Shown here: positions 5,425 to 5,635 of the stretch, piece after piece
Numbering within the stretch: position 1 is the first letter of the stretch
Layout of the letters: each line of letters opens with the position of its first letter
Assembly (NCBI GenBank): GCA_945946745.1
Contig: CAMEWZ010000109.1
Span: forward strand, 1-5,635
DNA length: 5,635 nucleotides
Reading direction: 5' to 3'
Source of the DNA: an uncultured Clostridia bacterium
GTDB taxonomy: Bacteria; Bacillota; Clostridia; Oscillospirales; Oscillospiraceae
Notes under the pieces: model-generated
Databases searched by the model: none
What the model was told of the DNA's origin: nothing
What the model saw: the letters and a program-made list of their open reading frames with translations, nothing else
Made by a program: the position numbers and the translations under genes

Positions 5425-5635
5425 AAATTGTAATTTATTGCACTGGCGTGGGAGCGCCCAAGGCTTCTCCTTGAGGAGAAGCAGTCAAAAATCTTTGATT
5501 TTTGACTGATGAGGTGTGCAGTTAAGTGTTGCAATGATGGGAAGTTTTCGGCGAATTCGCATCCGAGTAACGCCGCTAATGCGGCTACACCTCATCCGTC
5601 AGCCCTTCGGGCTGCCACCTTCCCCTCAAGGGGAA
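5425..5635. mobile_element. MITE-like element, copy 2 (cut by window end)
   Basis: The left end (5425-5447) matches the terminal repeat of copy 1's right end, read inverted, at 22 of 23 bases. Inward come a small GGCG/CGCC hairpin (5446-5457), hairpin 1 with GCTTCTCC/GGAGAAGC (5463-5482), hairpin 2 (5482-5508) and GATGAGGTG (5508-5516). A roughly 70-base centre (5517-5587) is unlike that of copy 1. The right arm then enters inverted as CACCTCATCCG (5588-5598), with hairpin 2 CAGCCC/GGGCTG (5600-5614) and hairpin 1 CCTTCCCC-TCAA-GGGGAA running off the window. The outer right repeat should lie just beyond 5635. No coding sequence is visible. The hairpins just after rsmF could also define its transcript end. 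Confidence 0.7.
5482..5508. repeat. Perfect 12-bp AT-rich hairpin inside MITE-like copy 2
   Basis: CAGTCAAAAATC (5482-5493), loop TTT and GATTTTTGACTG (5497-5508) pair perfectly. It holds the position of hairpin 2 but shares only the CAG/CTG base of the stem with the GC-rich versions in other arms. The descending arm contains TTTTT, so it might help terminate the rsmF transcript; this is inference. Confidence 0.85.

Overview
The window looks like a chromosomal segment of a GC-rich, endospore-forming member of the Clostridia, most plausibly an Oscillospiraceae/Ruminococcaceae-type gut Firmicute. The evidence is inferential. The protein sequences have a clostridial character (the GltD cysteine-spacing variant and a SpoIIQ-like sporulation protein with a sigma-F-like promoter). 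Strong GGAGG ribosome binding sites precede three genes. The intergenic regions carry palindrome-rich dispersed repeats of a kind I associate with that group. No taxon can be named with certainty from the sequence alone.

Layout: (1) Positions 1-2779 hold the 3' part of gltB (glutamate synthase large subunit) and the complete gltD (small subunit), co-directional on +, 14 bases apart. Together they encode NADPH-dependent GOGAT, which turns glutamine plus 2-oxoglutarate into two glutamates. (2) Positions 2780-2914 hold a short imperfect palindromic repeat and a strong GC-rich hairpin terminator, between convergent genes. (3) Positions 2915-3607 on the minus strand encode a membrane-anchored M23/LytM-domain protein best read as SpoIIQ, the forespore-side partner of the SpoIIQ-SpoIIIAH engulfment channel. 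Its upstream region has a close match to a sigma-F promoter with the expected 15-base spacer. (4) Positions 3608-4053 are a 446-base divergent intergenic region. It holds the spoIIQ promoter, a 214-bp MITE-like element with terminal inverted repeats and nested hairpins, and a near-consensus sigma-A promoter. (5) Positions 4054-5343 on + encode an RsmF/RsmB-type rRNA m5C methyltransferase. (6) Positions 5344-5635 hold a second, diverged copy of the same MITE-like family, cut by the window end.

The genes belong to unrelated processes: nitrogen assimilation, sporulation and rRNA modification. They do not form one system. The least ordinary content is the repeat family. Its ends share a 23-base terminal repeat, and its second hairpin keeps its position and pairing while its stem sequence changes completely. 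I see no defence system, CRISPR array, tRNA or rRNA here.
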